From positions 1 to 64,000 of the forward strand of contig JANWWS010000033.1 in NCBI GenBank assembly GCA_025055765.1: DNA of 64,000 nt, in the 5' to 3' direction. The translations under genes and the position numbers were made by a program. The notes below the pieces were generated by a model. That model was given only the letters and a program-made list of their open reading frames with translations, was not told the DNA's origin and searched no databases. Source of the DNA: Leptospiraceae bacterium (GTDB lineage Bacteria; Spirochaetota; Leptospiria; Turneriellales; Turneriellaceae). Positions 16,499 to 25,778 of the stretch are shown here, piece by piece (the first letter of the stretch is position 1; each line of letters starts with the position of its first letter).

Positions 16499-19400
16499 AT
16501 GCCAAAAAAGAAAACTTATAAACAAATCTGGCGCAGTGCTGAAGAGAAGCTTTATCCTGCTCTATCTCAAAATGAAATGTGGAGAGATGGCCGGGAATTC
16601 TCCTACTCCATTGAAGATTTAATTGCCCAGGGACTTGACCAGGAGCTAAGTAGAAAAAAATTTTTTCAGCTAATGGGAGCCTCTATCACTATGGCCACCG
16701 TAAGCTGCGTAAAGGCTCCTGTTGAAAAAATCGTACCTTATGTAGAGCGTCCTCTAGAGCACATACCGGGTGAGGCTATTTATTACGCTACGGCGCGGGT
16801 AACAAGTGATGGCGTCTACCCTATCCTAGTTAAGACAAGAGAAGGAAAGCCTATAAAAATTGAAGGCCACCGAGACCATCCCTTATTCCGGGGAGCTATT
16901 CGAGCTGACACCATTGCTACCATATGGGATCTTTATGATCCCGATAGGTTAAAAAACCCCCTTGCAAGAGGAGAGCAACAGCAGTGGAAAGAAATGAAGA
17001 TGACAGAGCTGCTCCCTAAAGTACGGGAACTTTTGCAGGGTAACGTGCGTATATTAGGCAGAACTCTTTTTTCCCCCTCAGAAAAGCGCGCCCGCCAAGA
17101 GCTTGCGCAAAAAGTGCGCGCAAGGCTTATCACCTACGACAGCATAGGGAATATCCTCGAGGCCATATCAGGCGAAGAGGCTAGTTATGGCCAAGCTATC
17201 ATTCCCCGCTACCGCATCGCTGAGGCAGAGCTTATCTTTGCTTTAGAAAATGACTTTCTTGGAACCTGGCTTGCACCAGAACTTTTCACAAAGGAGTTTT
17301 CTCAAAAACGCAACCCTGATGGAAAAATGAACCGCCTTATTGTAGCTGAAAGCCATCTCACTCTTACAGGTAGTAACGCTGACACAAGACTTGCCTTAAA
17401 CGCAGGAAGCCACTTAACCCTAGGACTTGCCCTCGCCAATTTACTCTTACCTTCAAGCCCCCTTGCCCGCAATACACAACTTAAGAATTTCCTTGCCCCC
17501 TACACCGTCGACCTTGCCGCACAAGTCACAGGGGTTAATGCTGAAAAAATTCAAAAACTCGCCGAGGAGTTAGGTCAATACAAAGGGCGCTCTCTTGTTT
17601 TATGTGGCGGTGGCTCAGTAAAAGGCAAAGAAGCAGGAGCCTCTCAAATTGTGGCTAATTTGCTAAATACTCTCCTTAATAACGAAGGTAAAACCATTCT
17701 CGCCAAGAATCCGTACAAGGAAGAGAACGACCTTTCCCCAGAAAAAGAATTATTGGCATTGCGGGATGAACTCATGGCAGGTAAGGTCGATGTCTTGCTT
17801 ATTGACAGAGCCAACCCTGCTTATGAGCTTTCTGCTTTAGGCATGGCTGAAGCTATTGCCAAAGCCAAGACAGTTATCTACATGGGCTATCACCACAATG
17901 ACACAGCGGTTTTAAGTCATTACATTATCCCAGTTAGCCATTATCTCGAAAGTTGGTCAGATGGTCTTTGCTTGGGCTACTATTCCGTCGCGCAGCCTGC
18001 TATAAGGCCGCTTTTCGATACCCTAGGTGCCGGGGATATAATCTTGAAACTTGCTGGCATAGAGAGGTCCTTTGCTGATTATGTAAAAGACACGGCTCGC
18101 AAATATATTAAGGGGGATTTTGCTACGGGATTTGTCAGGCTTCTTTCAGAAGGTTATACCTTAGCCGAAAGTGGCAGCGAGAGGCCACGCACTTTTCGGG
18201 TAGAATCTCTTAGACTTGTCGATGCACCTAAAACCCCCCAGGAGGGCTTTCGGCTTATGCTTTACCCAACTGTGGCGCTTGGGGATGGGCAAGGAGCCAA
18301 TAATGCCTTCCGCCAGGAACTCCCCGATCCTATCTCCAAAATGACATGGGATAATTATGTGGCAGTTTCTGTTAAAGATGCCCGACGCAATCGCTGGCGC
18401 ATGGGGGATGTACTACGTCTTGATAACGGCCGCACGAGCATAGAAGCACCTGTCTTTGTGCAACCAGGACTCAGAGAAGGTACCATGGCAATAGCCTTGG
18501 GCTATGGTCAAAAACACATAGGTGCTATTGGTTCTGGAGTTGGGAAAAACGGTTATGCCCTAGCCCTACCGACGGAAAAGGGGCTGCAATTTTATGCCAT
18601 ACCCATCACCGTTGAAAAAACGGGCAAGAAACATAAATTAGCTACTACACAAAAGCATTATGAGCTTGCTACCGAAAGAGGGCTTGTGCGTATAGCACGG
18701 CTTCAGGAATACCGCCAAAATCCCAGGGTAGGCCATGAACATGAAGAGGTACCCCACCCTGGCCCTGACGGCAAAAGTAAAGCCAAAGGATTATACAAAG
18801 AGCACTCATATGGTCCCTACCGCTGGAGCTTAAACATAGACTTAACTAAGTGCACAGGCTGTTCGGCATGTGTGGTGAGCTGTTACTCGGAAAACAATAT
18901 TCCAGTGGTGGGTAAAGACGATGTACTTGTTGGGCGTGAGATGTCATGGTTGCGGATTGATCGCTATTACAGTTACCTTTCAGAACAGGCAGAAAAAGAA
19001 GATCCTGATATGGTAAACCCAGAGGTGTTCTTTCAGCCTGTTATGTGCCAGCATTGTGAAAATGCGCCCTGTGAGAATGTATGCCCGGTGGGAGCAACAG
19101 GTCACAGCGAAGATGGCCTAAATTACATGTCTTATAACCGCTGTATTGGAACCCGCTATTGCCAGAACAATTGCCCCTATAAAGTGCGAAGATTTAATTT
19201 CTTTGAGTATTGGGAAGGTAAGATTCGCGATCCTCAACAGCTGGCGCTTAACCCCGATGTTACCGTACGCTCTCGTGGGGTAATAGAAAAATGCTCCTTT
19301 TGCCAGCAGCGTATCTCCGAGAAGCGCCAACAAGCAAAGTTGGAGGGGCGTATGCTGAAAGATGGTGAGTTAAAAACAGCCTGCCAAGAAGCATGTCCCG

Positions 19401-19549
19401 CCGATGCCATAACCTTTGGCAACATAAATGATGAGGGCAGCCAAATTGCCGCCAAGTGGCGCGAGACGCGCACCTACACCATTCTTAGCCAGCTAAAAAC
19501 CGAACCTGCCGTTAGCTATCAGGTTAAAATTAAAAACGAGGAAGTATAG
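16499..19549 (+). CDS. actB: alternative complex III subunit ActB (molybdopterin-like plus iron-sulfur)
   Basis: 1016 aa, a fusion of a molybdopterin-oxidoreductase-like N-terminal part (~60-730) and a ferredoxin-like C-terminal part (~770-1010). The C-terminal part has four cysteine clusters: [42 protein letters not shown], and CSFCQQR with CQEACPAD. This fits the 3x[4Fe-4S] plus [3Fe-4S] pattern of the family. ActB proteins do not need a bound molybdenum cofactor. The export signal is odd: around residue 50 the expected twin-arginine SRRxF reads SRKKFF, followed by a hydrophobic stretch and a Cys (TVSC) that could be lipid-modified. AGAGGGA precedes the start. Confidence 0.95.
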   Translation: MPKKKTYKQIWRSAEEKLYPALSQNEMWRDGREFSYSIEDLIAQGLDQELSRKKFFQLMGASITMATVSCVKAPVEKIVPYVERPLEHIPGEAIYYATARVTSDGVYPILVKTREGKPIKIEGHRDHPLFRGAIRADTIATIWDLYDPDRLKNPLARGEQQQWKEMKMTELLPKVRELLQGNVRILGRTLFSPSEKRARQELAQKVRARLITYDSIGNILEAISGEEASYGQAIIPRYRIAEAELIFALENDFLGTWLAPELFTKEFSQKRNPDGKMNRLIVAESHLTLTGSNADTRLALNAGSHLTLGLALANLLLPSSPLARNTQLKNFLAPYTVDLAAQVTGVNAEKIQKLAEELGQYKGRSLVLCGGGSVKGKEAGASQIVANLLNTLLNNEGKTILAKNPYKEENDLSPEKELLALRDELMAGKVDVLLIDRANPAYELSALGMAEAIAKAKTVIYMGYHHNDTAVLSHYIIPVSHYLESWSDGLCLGYYSVAQPAIRPLFDTLGAGDIILKLAGIERSFADYVKDTARKYIKGDFATGFVRLLSEGYTLAESGSERPRTFRVESLRLVDAPKTPQEGFRLMLYPTVALGDGQGANNAFRQELPDPISKMTWDNYVAVSVKDARRNRWRMGDVLRLDNGRTSIEAPVFVQPGLREGTMAIALGYGQKHIGAIGSGVGKNGYALALPTEKGLQFYAIPITVEKTGKKHKLATTQKHYELATERGLVRIARLQEYRQNPRVGHEHEEVPHPGPDGKSKAKGLYKEHSYGPYRWSLNIDLTKCTGCSACVVSCYSENNIPVVGKDDVLVGREMSWLRIDRYYSYLSEQAEKEDPDMVNPEVFFQPVMCQHCENAPCENVCPVGATGHSEDGLNYMSYNRCIGTRYCQNNCPYKVRRFNFFEYWEGKIRDPQQLALNPDVTVRSRGVIEKCSFCQQRISEKRQQAKLEGRMLKDGELKTACQEACPADAITFGNINDEGSQIAAKWRETRTYTILSQLKTEPAVSYQVKIKNEEV

Positions 19550-19559
19550 GAAGGTAACC

Positions 19560-20942
19560 ATGGTACAAGAAAATGCCTTAAGGATTGGCAAACCCTTTGC
19601 GCAAATCGACGGTGACATTCTTAGACCATTAGAAAGCTTCCCCACCAAGACCTGGTGGATTGCCTTTCTTATCTCAGCCTCTGCCCTAGCGGTTTTTGTT
19701 GGAGTTCTTATTTATAGCTTTTTTAAAGGCCTCGGCATCTTCGGCATTAATAATCCGGTGGGTTGGGGCTTTTACATTATCAATTTTGTCTTTTGGGTGG
19801 GCATCGGCCATGCGGGCACCCTAATTTCCGCTATTCTTTACCTCTTTCGGCAAAAATGGCGCACCTCTATTAACCGGGCTTCTGAGGCCATGACAATTTT
19901 TGCAGTTATGACGGCCGCCGTTTTTCCCTTAATCCACGTAGGGCGACCCTGGTTTGTATATTGGATTTTTCCATACCCCAATGAACGTGGGCCGGTATGG
20001 GTAAACTTCCGCTCACCTCTCTTGTGGGATGTTTTTGCTATCTCTACTTACTTTATTATTTCCCTTGTTTTTTGGTACATGGGTCTTGTACCCGATTTTG
20101 CCACCATGAGGGATAGGCTCGATGGCTTTCAAGCCAAGACGAAAATTGGGCAAATACTCTTGGATATAAGGCGATTTGTATTACGAGTTATTTCTCTGGG
20201 CTGGGTAGGTTCCGCCAAAACCTGGCATCATTATGAAAAAATGGCCCTTATCTTATCGGCCCTTGCCACACCTCTTGTGCTTTCTGTACATACAATTGTG
20301 TCTTTTGACTTTGCCACCTCTCTTATCCCAGGCTGGCATGCCACCATCTTTCCCCCCTACTTTGTGGCAGGTGCTATTTATTCGGGCTTCGCCATGGTCT
20401 TAACTCTCATGATTATAATGCGCCAAGCCTTTAAGATGGAGGCCTACATTACTATAAAACATCTAGAAAACATGGGGCTTGTTATTTTAGTGACGGGCAT
20501 GATGGTTTCCTTTGCCTACACTATGGAATTCATTATGGCCGCCTATAGCGGTAGTCACAATGAGCAATATGTATTTTTAAACCGCCTCAAAGGTCCCTAT
20601 GCTTGGGCGTTTTGGATTATGTTTTTCTGCAACGTCATCTCTCCCCATTTTATGTGGTTTAAGAAACTTAGGACCAATATTAAAGTACTATTTGTCATTT
20701 CCATTGTGGTTAATGTAGGGATGTGGTTCGAGCGCTTTGTCATAGTCGTAACCTCACTCCATCGCGATTATTTGCCCTCAAGTTGGGACATGTACATCCC
20801 CACTATTTACGATTACGCCATGCTCATTGGCAGCTTTGGACTTTTCTTTACTATGTTCTTGCTCTTCGTGCGCGCCTTTCCCTCCATCGCTATCGCAGAG
20901 GTGAAAGCCGACGAGGCAGGATACGAAATGGCCAAACACTGA
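19560..20942 (+). CDS. actC: alternative complex III subunit ActC (NrfD-like)
   Basis: 460 aa, about ten membrane-spanning helices of the NrfD/PsrC family, the quinol-binding membrane subunit. Family landmarks include '[24 protein letters not shown]' with its conserved GHAGT, '[10 protein letters not shown]' and '[30 protein letters not shown]'. AGGAAGG precedes the ATG, and only 10 bases separate it from actB. In the complex it pairs with ActF and passes electrons to the iron-sulfur clusters of ActB. Confidence 0.95.
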   Translation: MVQENALRIGKPFAQIDGDILRPLESFPTKTWWIAFLISASALAVFVGVLIYSFFKGLGIFGINNPVGWGFYIINFVFWVGIGHAGTLISAILYLFRQKWRTSINRASEAMTIFAVMTAAVFPLIHVGRPWFVYWIFPYPNERGPVWVNFRSPLLWDVFAISTYFIISLVFWYMGLVPDFATMRDRLDGFQAKTKIGQILLDIRRFVLRVISLGWVGSAKTWHHYEKMALILSALATPLVLSVHTIVSFDFATSLIPGWHATIFPPYFVAGAIYSGFAMVLTLMIIMRQAFKMEAYITIKHLENMGLVILVTGMMVSFAYTMEFIMAAYSGSHNEQYVFLNRLKGPYAWAFWIMFFCNVISPHFMWFKKLRTNIKVLFVISIVVNVGMWFERFVIVVTSLHRDYLPSSWDMYIPTIYDYAMLIGSFGLFFTMFLLFVRAFPSIAIAEVKADEAGYEMAKH

Positions 20943-20949
20943 GGTAGCT

Positions 20950-21495
20950 ATGGTGAGTTTTAAAGAGGTTAAAGAAGGACTTTTTTCTTACGAAGAACCA
21001 GACAAAGGCTGGGTGGCTATCTTCACGAAGCCACAGGAGCTGCTAAAGGCCGCTGAAAAAGTGCGGGATGCAGGCATCAAACGCTTTGATTGCTTTACAC
21101 CTATGCCCATCCATGGGCTAGACAAGGCCATGGGTTTAAAACGCAGTTGGGTGCCTTTTGTAACCCTTGTTACAGGGCTTGGCATGGCCCTGCTTGAATT
21201 CTTATACATTTTGTATATCGATGTGATTAACTGGCCTATTGTCTATGGTGGAAAGCCCCACTTTTCCTTTCCTGCCTATATCCCCATCCTGTTTGAAGTA
21301 ACCGTCTTTATGGGAGGAGTATGCACGGCAGCGGCCGTGATTGTCCTTGGAAGACTAGGAAAGATCAATCGCAAACCTATACACCCCCGTGTAACCTCAG
21401 ATACCTTTGCCCTCTGGATTGGCGATGAACTTAGCCGGCAAGAGGTAGAAAAAATTCTCAGCCCAATTAGCTGCGAGATAAAGCCCCTGGAGTAG
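20950..21495 (+). CDS. actD: alternative complex III subunit ActD
   Basis: 181 aa, DUF3341-type. An N-terminal cytoplasmic domain contains the family stretch 'RDAGIKRFDCFTPMPIHGLDKAMG'. Two membrane helices follow, near residues 60-85 and 95-125. ActD is a small structural subunit linking the ActC and ActF membrane bundles. A GAGGTAG ribosome binding site overlaps the actC stop codon. Confidence 0.93.
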   Translation: MVSFKEVKEGLFSYEEPDKGWVAIFTKPQELLKAAEKVRDAGIKRFDCFTPMPIHGLDKAMGLKRSWVPFVTLVTGLGMALLEFLYILYIDVINWPIVYGGKPHFSFPAYIPILFEVTVFMGGVCTAAAVIVLGRLGKINRKPIHPRVTSDTFALWIGDELSRQEVEKILSPISCEIKPLE

Positions 21496-21498
21496 TCT

Positions 21499-22032
21499 AT
21501 GTCGAGAATAACACCTTTGTTTCTAAGCCTTTTTATCGGAGGCTGTGTGAATTATATTGGCCAATGGCATTATTTCACTGATATGTATTACTCCCCCGCC
21601 GTAGATGCCCAGCAAATCGACGAAATAGGCGGACGTATGGGTGACATGCTACCTCCTGAAGGAAGTGTGGCCTACAAACAAATCCCCTATCCCTTTACTA
21701 GTGCCACAGCCGCAAGCGAAGCCGCACGTGCGCTGAATGTTCCCAGCGAGCTTGACACCAAAAGAGGAGCTAGGCTTTACCAAATCTATTGCTCCCCTTG
21801 TCACGGGGCCCAGGGAAGGGCTGATGGCTTTGTGAAGCCCTTTATGCCATCCATCCTGCCTTTGGCAGGTAAAGAAGCAAATGCCAATAAACTTTCCGTA
21901 GGGGAAATTTACCATATCGCTACGGTGGGACGTGGCACGATGCTTGGTTATGGCAGTCAAATTCGGGAAAGAGACCGGTGGGCTATTGCCCAATTTATTA
22001 AACAAGAATTGCAAGAGCAAACATCACCTTAG
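21499..22032 (+). CDS. actE: alternative complex III subunit ActE (monohaem cytochrome c)
   Basis: 177 aa. A short signal peptide ends in a lipobox-like LFIGGC, consistent with a lipid anchor. The N-terminal segment carries 'DMYYSPAVDAQ', typical of ActE. A single CSPCH haem motif lies near residue 98, and the axial Met is probably in GTMLGYGSQI. It starts 3 bases after the actD stop. Confidence 0.93.
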   Translation: MSRITPLFLSLFIGGCVNYIGQWHYFTDMYYSPAVDAQQIDEIGGRMGDMLPPEGSVAYKQIPYPFTSATAASEAARALNVPSELDTKRGARLYQIYCSPCHGAQGRADGFVKPFMPSILPLAGKEANANKLSVGEIYHIATVGRGTMLGYGSQIRERDRWAIAQFIKQELQEQTSP

Positions 22033-22040
22033 GGGGTATT

Positions 22041-23207
22041 ATGGAAAGGTTTCAAATTCCTGCTCAAGTAGAAAAGGTACTATATGGTCTTATCGGTGTT
22101 GGCCTCCTAAGCCTGCTTTTGGGCTTTATCTTTGACCCCCATCGTAGCTGGGCAGCCCTACTTGTCTTTACCATATTTTTGCTTTTGCTCTCTCTTTCGG
22201 GTGGATTTTTTGCAGCGGTGCAACTAGTAAGCGGAGCTAAGTGGTCTGTGGTAATACGTCGGCTAAGCGAGGCTACCTTAGCGGCGCTACCCGTGGTGGG
22301 GCTAGGACTTTTAGCCATCTTTTTTGGTATCCACCACCTCTACGAGTGGTCCCACGCTGATACAGTAGCTCGAGACCCTCTCTTGCAGTACAAAGCAGGC
22401 TACCTTAATGTCCCCTTTTTCATAGTTCGGGTAATAATTTACTTTCTTCTTTGGTTTTTCTTAGGCAACTATTTACGACACCTATCCTTGCAGCAAGACA
22501 CAAAAGGCCAGGACCTCCCCCGGTCCAAACTTATTGCGACGAGTGCGGTCTATCTAATAGTCTTTGCCTATACCCTAGCGCTTGCCTCCCTTGACCTCAT
22601 CATGTCTTTAGAGCCTCACTGGTTTACCACTATGTTTCCGGTCTATGTCTTTTCAGGGCTTGCTTACTCAGGAACATCCGCGATGATAATATTGATTATC
22701 ACCATCCAAAAATACGGTGGATTAAAGGATGTCACCGAAGAACATCTTCACGACATGGGAAAATGGCTTTTTGTCTTCACTACCTTCTGGGCCTACATTG
22801 CCTTCTCCCAGCACATGCTTATCTGGTATGCCAATTTACCCGAAGAAACCTATTATCTAGAGCAGCGGTTAAAAGGAGTGTGGGGCTATTTTACGGCTTT
22901 CTTCTGGATCTTTCACTTCGTAGTTCCCTTTGCTATCTTGCTACAAAGAGATGTGAAAAGAAACCCTAGAAGTCTCATAAAAGTAGCGTGGCTTACTCTC
23001 TTTATGGGATTTGCCGATGTCGTATGGATGGTCTACGGAGGGCTTTCGCTGCCCGGTTTCCCTCTCGGCATATTGGAGCTTGGCGTTTTTGCAGGTACAG
23101 TTGGAGTATTTGGCTTGATGGTCCTCAAATCCTTTGCAAAGTATCCCCAAGTGCCCATAGGGGATCCCTACCTTGAGGAATCCCGGCACTTTCATCAGCC
23201 AATTTAG
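22041..23207 (+). CDS. actF: alternative complex III subunit ActF (NrfD-like)
   Basis: 388 aa and about ten membrane helices, a shorter NrfD-like paralogue of ActC. Conserved features include 'LMSLEPHWFTTMFPVYVFSGLAYSG' and 'FSQHMLIWYANLPEETYYLEQR', typical of ActF. AGGGGGT precedes the ATG. This completes actA-F. No cytochrome oxidase genes follow; the next element is a tRNA gene starting one base after the stop codon. Confidence 0.95.
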   Translation: MERFQIPAQVEKVLYGLIGVGLLSLLLGFIFDPHRSWAALLVFTIFLLLLSLSGGFFAAVQLVSGAKWSVVIRRLSEATLAALPVVGLGLLAIFFGIHHLYEWSHADTVARDPLLQYKAGYLNVPFFIVRVIIYFLLWFFLGNYLRHLSLQQDTKGQDLPRSKLIATSAVYLIVFAYTLALASLDLIMSLEPHWFTTMFPVYVFSGLAYSGTSAMIILIITIQKYGGLKDVTEEHLHDMGKWLFVFTTFWAYIAFSQHMLIWYANLPEETYYLEQRLKGVWGYFTAFFWIFHFVVPFAILLQRDVKRNPRSLIKVAWLTLFMGFADVVWMVYGGLSLPGFPLGILELGVFAGTVGVFGLMVLKSFAKYPQVPIGDPYLEESRHFHQPI

Positions 23208-23208
23208 T

Positions 23209-23279
23209 GCGGGCGTGGTGTAACGGTAGCACAAAAGCCTTCCAAGCTTTTAGAGGGGGTTCGAGTCCCCTCGCCCGCT
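23209..23279 (+). tRNA. tRNA-Gly (anticodon TCC)
   Basis: A full cloverleaf can be drawn: acceptor GCGGGCG/CGCCCGC, D-arm GTG...CAC, anticodon stem AAAGC/GCTTT with loop CTTCCAA (anticodon TCC), a 4-base variable region, and a T-arm GGGGG-TTCGAGT-CCCCT with one G-T pair. The discriminator base is T at 23279. CCA is not encoded. The gene begins one base after the actF stop and ends on the base before the ribE start codon, so it is probably cut out of a polycistronic transcript. Confidence 0.96.
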
Positions 23280-23873
23280 ATGTTTACCGGCTTAATTGAA
23301 GAAACCGGTGTCATAGAAAAACGAGAGGGCCAAAAAGATGGTATTTCGTTCACTATTAGAGCACAGCGTGTGCTCACCGACCTAAAAGAAGGCGACAGCA
23401 TCTCGATAAACGGCGCCTGTCAGACTGTTATGGAAATCCGTAACCGTACCTTCACTGTGTTTTCTATCCCCGAAACTCTCAGGGTTACCCATTTTGCGAG
23501 CCTAAAAACGGGGGATGAAGTAAATCTGGAAAGACCCTTAGCTGTGGGAGAAAGACTTGGGGGTCACTTTGTACAAGGCCATGTTGAAGGAACTGGCGAG
23601 ATCCAATCTATAGAAAAAGGGGACAATCACTGGAGAGTAGCTATCCACTATCCCTCACCTTATATCATACCCAAAGGGAGTATTGCGGTCGACGGGATAT
23701 CGCTCACCGTACAAAAGATAGATGGCCCTCTATTTTGGGTAGAACTAATACCCGAAACTCTCAAACGTACCAATGCCCGGCGGTGGGAACTTGGCTACCG
23801 CCCCAATATAGAAACAGACTATTTCGTAAAAGTAATCCACCATTTGCTGGGCGAACGTTATTTTTCTAAATAA
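23280..23873 (+). CDS. ribE: riboflavin synthase, alpha subunit
   Basis: 197 aa. Catalyses dismutation of two 6,7-dimethyl-8-ribityllumazine molecules to riboflavin. The N-terminus MFTGLIEETG is the family hallmark and fixes the start. Two lumazine-binding repeats are visible: 'SISINGACQTV ... PETLRVTHF ... GGHFVQGHVEGTG' and 'SIAVDGISLTVQKI ... PETLKRTNA'. The ATG abuts the tRNA-Gly discriminator base, leaving no untranslated leader after tRNA processing. The only purine run upstream (GAGGGGG) is about 20 bases away and buried in the tRNA T-stem. No ribD, ribBA or ribH is next to it. Confidence 0.95.
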   Translation: MFTGLIEETGVIEKREGQKDGISFTIRAQRVLTDLKEGDSISINGACQTVMEIRNRTFTVFSIPETLRVTHFASLKTGDEVNLERPLAVGERLGGHFVQGHVEGTGEIQSIEKGDNHWRVAIHYPSPYIIPKGSIAVDGISLTVQKIDGPLFWVELIPETLKRTNARRWELGYRPNIETDYFVKVIHHLLGERYFSK

Positions 23874-24139
23874 CGCCTTAAAGATTCTTTCGATGGGACC
23901 AAAAGTTGATACCGACATGCTCCCGGATTGTAGTGTAAGCTATTATCTAAGGGCACAACATAAGAGATTTTAGCAAGTTCTTCGCGCACCATTTTCGCCA
24001 AGATGTAGCTACCAACACCATGTATGATCTCGACTTCTTCTACACCTTCCAAGAATGCCTGCTCAATTTCACGTAAGAGCTTGCGCCGTGCCTCATCATA
24101 AGACAATAAGCGCAAATAAATTTGGCGGATGGCACCCAT
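23858..24139 (-). CDS. Smr-domain protein (small MutS-related)
   Basis: 93 aa, little more than one Smr domain: 'SYDEARRKLLREIEQAFLEG' helix, then 'EVEIIHGVGSYILAKMVREEL'. The HGxG motif is kept, but the upstream DLHG-type motif is replaced by YLRLLS, so nuclease activity is doubtful. The open frame extends to an ATG at 24160, but that codon lies inside a good promoter (-35 at 24174-24179, -10 at 24151-24156). The ATG at 24139 is therefore chosen. It converges with ribE, overlapping 16 bases, and is divergent from the deacetylase gene. Confidence 0.72.
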   Translation of the reverse strand: MGAIRQIYLRLLSYDEARRKLLREIEQAFLEGVEEVEIIHGVGSYILAKMVREELAKISYVVPLDNSLHYNPGACRYQLLVPSKESLRRYLEK

Positions 24140-24150
24140 AAAAGTGCGAC

Positions 24151-24179
24151 AATATAGCATGGGTAAAAAATTCTGTCAA
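24151..24179 (-). promoter_or_regulatory. promoter of the Smr gene, inside the divergent gene
   Basis: Minus strand: TTGACA (24179-24174), 17-base spacer, TATATT (24156-24151), 11 bases to the ATG at 24139. The predicted leader is only about 5 nt. The -35 and most of the spacer lie inside the first codons of the divergent deacetylase gene (start 24159), so the two units cannot easily be transcribed at once. Confidence 0.6.
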
Positions 24180-24878
24180 TTTGTTTTCCTCGTGTTTTTC
24201 TTAGCCTGTCAAAGAGCCCAAGAAAATCTCTCGCTAAAAAGCCGCGCTGTGGTCTTTTGCCTTCATGATATTGGCAGCACGGGCGAATATGCACTAAGTG
24301 AAGAACAATTTCTCGATTTTTTGAAACTACTACAACCTTATCCTGTGCTCTCGTTACGAGACTGGAAAAATGAGCTAAAATCAGAAAACCCATTGCCGCA
24401 GGCGGTCGTGCTTACTTTTGACGATGGTTACCCATCCTTGCTAAGTCAGGTTGTGCCAAGACTGCTTTTTTTTGGCTACGGCGCTACTTTTTATATTTAC
24501 TTGAACCGTCATTCCGATCATTCCTCTTTTTATCGTTCCCTAAGCCAGCTGGGAGACCGTTTTGAACTAGGCAGCCATTCTCTGAGCCACGGCGAACTTA
24601 AGGATTTTAACGAAAAAAAATTTTTCAAAGAAATCTACCACTCACGTCTCAAACTTGCCTATCTCACAGGCAAAAAAGTGGAAAGCTTTGCCTGGCCTTA
24701 TGGTTCCTTTGACCCCACCTATGCTAATTTACCCCGTCAGGCAGGTTATGAAACACAAGTTTCTACAGAAAAGCGCCTGGCCCACAAAAAAGACCTCGAC
24801 CATATTGTCCCTCGTTTTACTCTTAGGCGCGCCCATGCTTTGGAAGAAGCAAAAGCAGCCTTAAAACTCCTCGAATAA
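24159..24878 (+). CDS. polysaccharide deacetylase-family lipoprotein
   Basis: 239 aa. The frame is open from an ATG at 24129, but the ATG at 24159 gives a clean lipoprotein signal (MGKKFCQFVFLVFFLAC). The NodB-type carbohydrate esterase 4 motifs follow: 'VVLTFDDGYPSLL' (metal-binding Asp pair), 'GSHSLSHGEL' (HxxxH) and 'FAWPYGSFDP'. The enzyme probably removes acetyl groups from a glycan in the envelope. The substrate is unknown. It converges with dprA, overlapping 18 bases. Confidence 0.88.
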   Translation: MGKKFCQFVFLVFFLACQRAQENLSLKSRAVVFCLHDIGSTGEYALSEEQFLDFLKLLQPYPVLSLRDWKNELKSENPLPQAVVLTFDDGYPSLLSQVVPRLLFFGYGATFYIYLNRHSDHSSFYRSLSQLGDRFELGSHSLSHGELKDFNEKKFFKEIYHSRLKLAYLTGKKVESFAWPYGSFDPTYANLPRQAGYETQVSTEKRLAHKKDLDHIVPRFTLRRAHALEEAKAALKLLE

Positions 24879-25778
24879 TTTACCCTGTAGGGGCACAAGC
24901 CTGCCCCATTCCTGCGCCCCGAGGTAAAAAAATTCGCTAAGGATTTTCTCCTTGTCCTTATTCGTACCCAAATCAGCGAGAGACATGCGCTCTAACTCAA
25001 AGTAATGCGCGAGATTTGTAGCTCCATCAGCAATAAACTGCTTACATCCTTCATTGGCTGTCATGGAAGGGTGGTCAAAGCAGTAAAGATTGCGGTTTTG
25101 CTCAAGAGCATAATTAGCTGTGATGACAGCCCCACTCTTGCGAGAACCCTCGACAAATACCACATGACTACAAAGACCCGATATAATCCTATTTCTTTTT
25201 ACGAAATGAAATGGGAGAGGATGAGTCTCTGGTGGGTGTTCGCTTATTAGCAAAACATTTCCCTTGCGAGCCGCCTCATGGTAGAGATCTGCATTCGAGA
25301 GAGGATAGATATGGTCCACCCCATGCGCCAAAACAGCTATTGTTGCACCACCACATGCCAGGGCTGTGCGATGGGCCATGGAATCAATCCCCCGGGCCAT
25401 CCCCGAGACAATAACATAGGTGGGCACAAGTAAAGAGCAAAGCCGGCGCGTGTAATGTAGAGCTAACAGAGATGGATTTCTTGTTCCGACAACCGCTACA
25501 GCCTTTTTTTGCAGAAGCCCTATATCCCCCCGATAGAAGAGGAATAATGGCTTTTGGTATATTTCGCGTAATAAGGGAGGATAGTTTGCATCCTCCCAAG
25601 TTAAAATGCCAATTTGTTTTTTCTCACAGATTTCAAGACACCTTTGTGCAGCCCCTAGCAGCTCTTCTTTTTCTGCAAGTGGTGTCTTTTCCCAAATCCG
25701 TTGTCCAGCTAATTCCTTTTGCAACAGGGAGGGTGATTTTAAAAAAAGAGCTAACTTTACGTTAAGGTCTTGACTCAT
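24861..25778 (-). CDS. dprA: DNA-processing protein DprA
   Basis: 305 aa from the ATG at 25778. Loads RecA on incoming single-stranded DNA during natural transformation. Rossmann-like motifs are clear: 'AVVGTRNPSLLALHY', 'IVSGMARGIDSMAHRTAL', 'GATIAVLAHGVDHIYP', 'FVKRNRIISGL', 'VVFVEGSRKSGAVITANYAL'. The open frame runs back to 25862, overlapping the upstream gene by 101 bases. The ATG at 25778 reduces this to 17 bases and places the usual short helical domain at the N-terminus; the ATG at 25811 is the alternative. It lies downstream of an ssb gene, consistent with a DNA-uptake/recombination role, though no com genes are in view. Confidence 0.92.
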   Translation of the reverse strand: MSQDLNVKLALFLKSPSLLQKELAGQRIWEKTPLAEKEELLGAAQRCLEICEKKQIGILTWEDANYPPLLREIYQKPLFLFYRGDIGLLQKKAVAVVGTRNPSLLALHYTRRLCSLLVPTYVIVSGMARGIDSMAHRTALACGGATIAVLAHGVDHIYPLSNADLYHEAARKGNVLLISEHPPETHPLPFHFVKRNRIISGLCSHVVFVEGSRKSGAVITANYALEQNRNLYCFDHPSMTANEGCKQFIADGATNLAHYFELERMSLADLGTNKDKEKILSEFFYLGAQEWGRLVPLQGKLFEEF

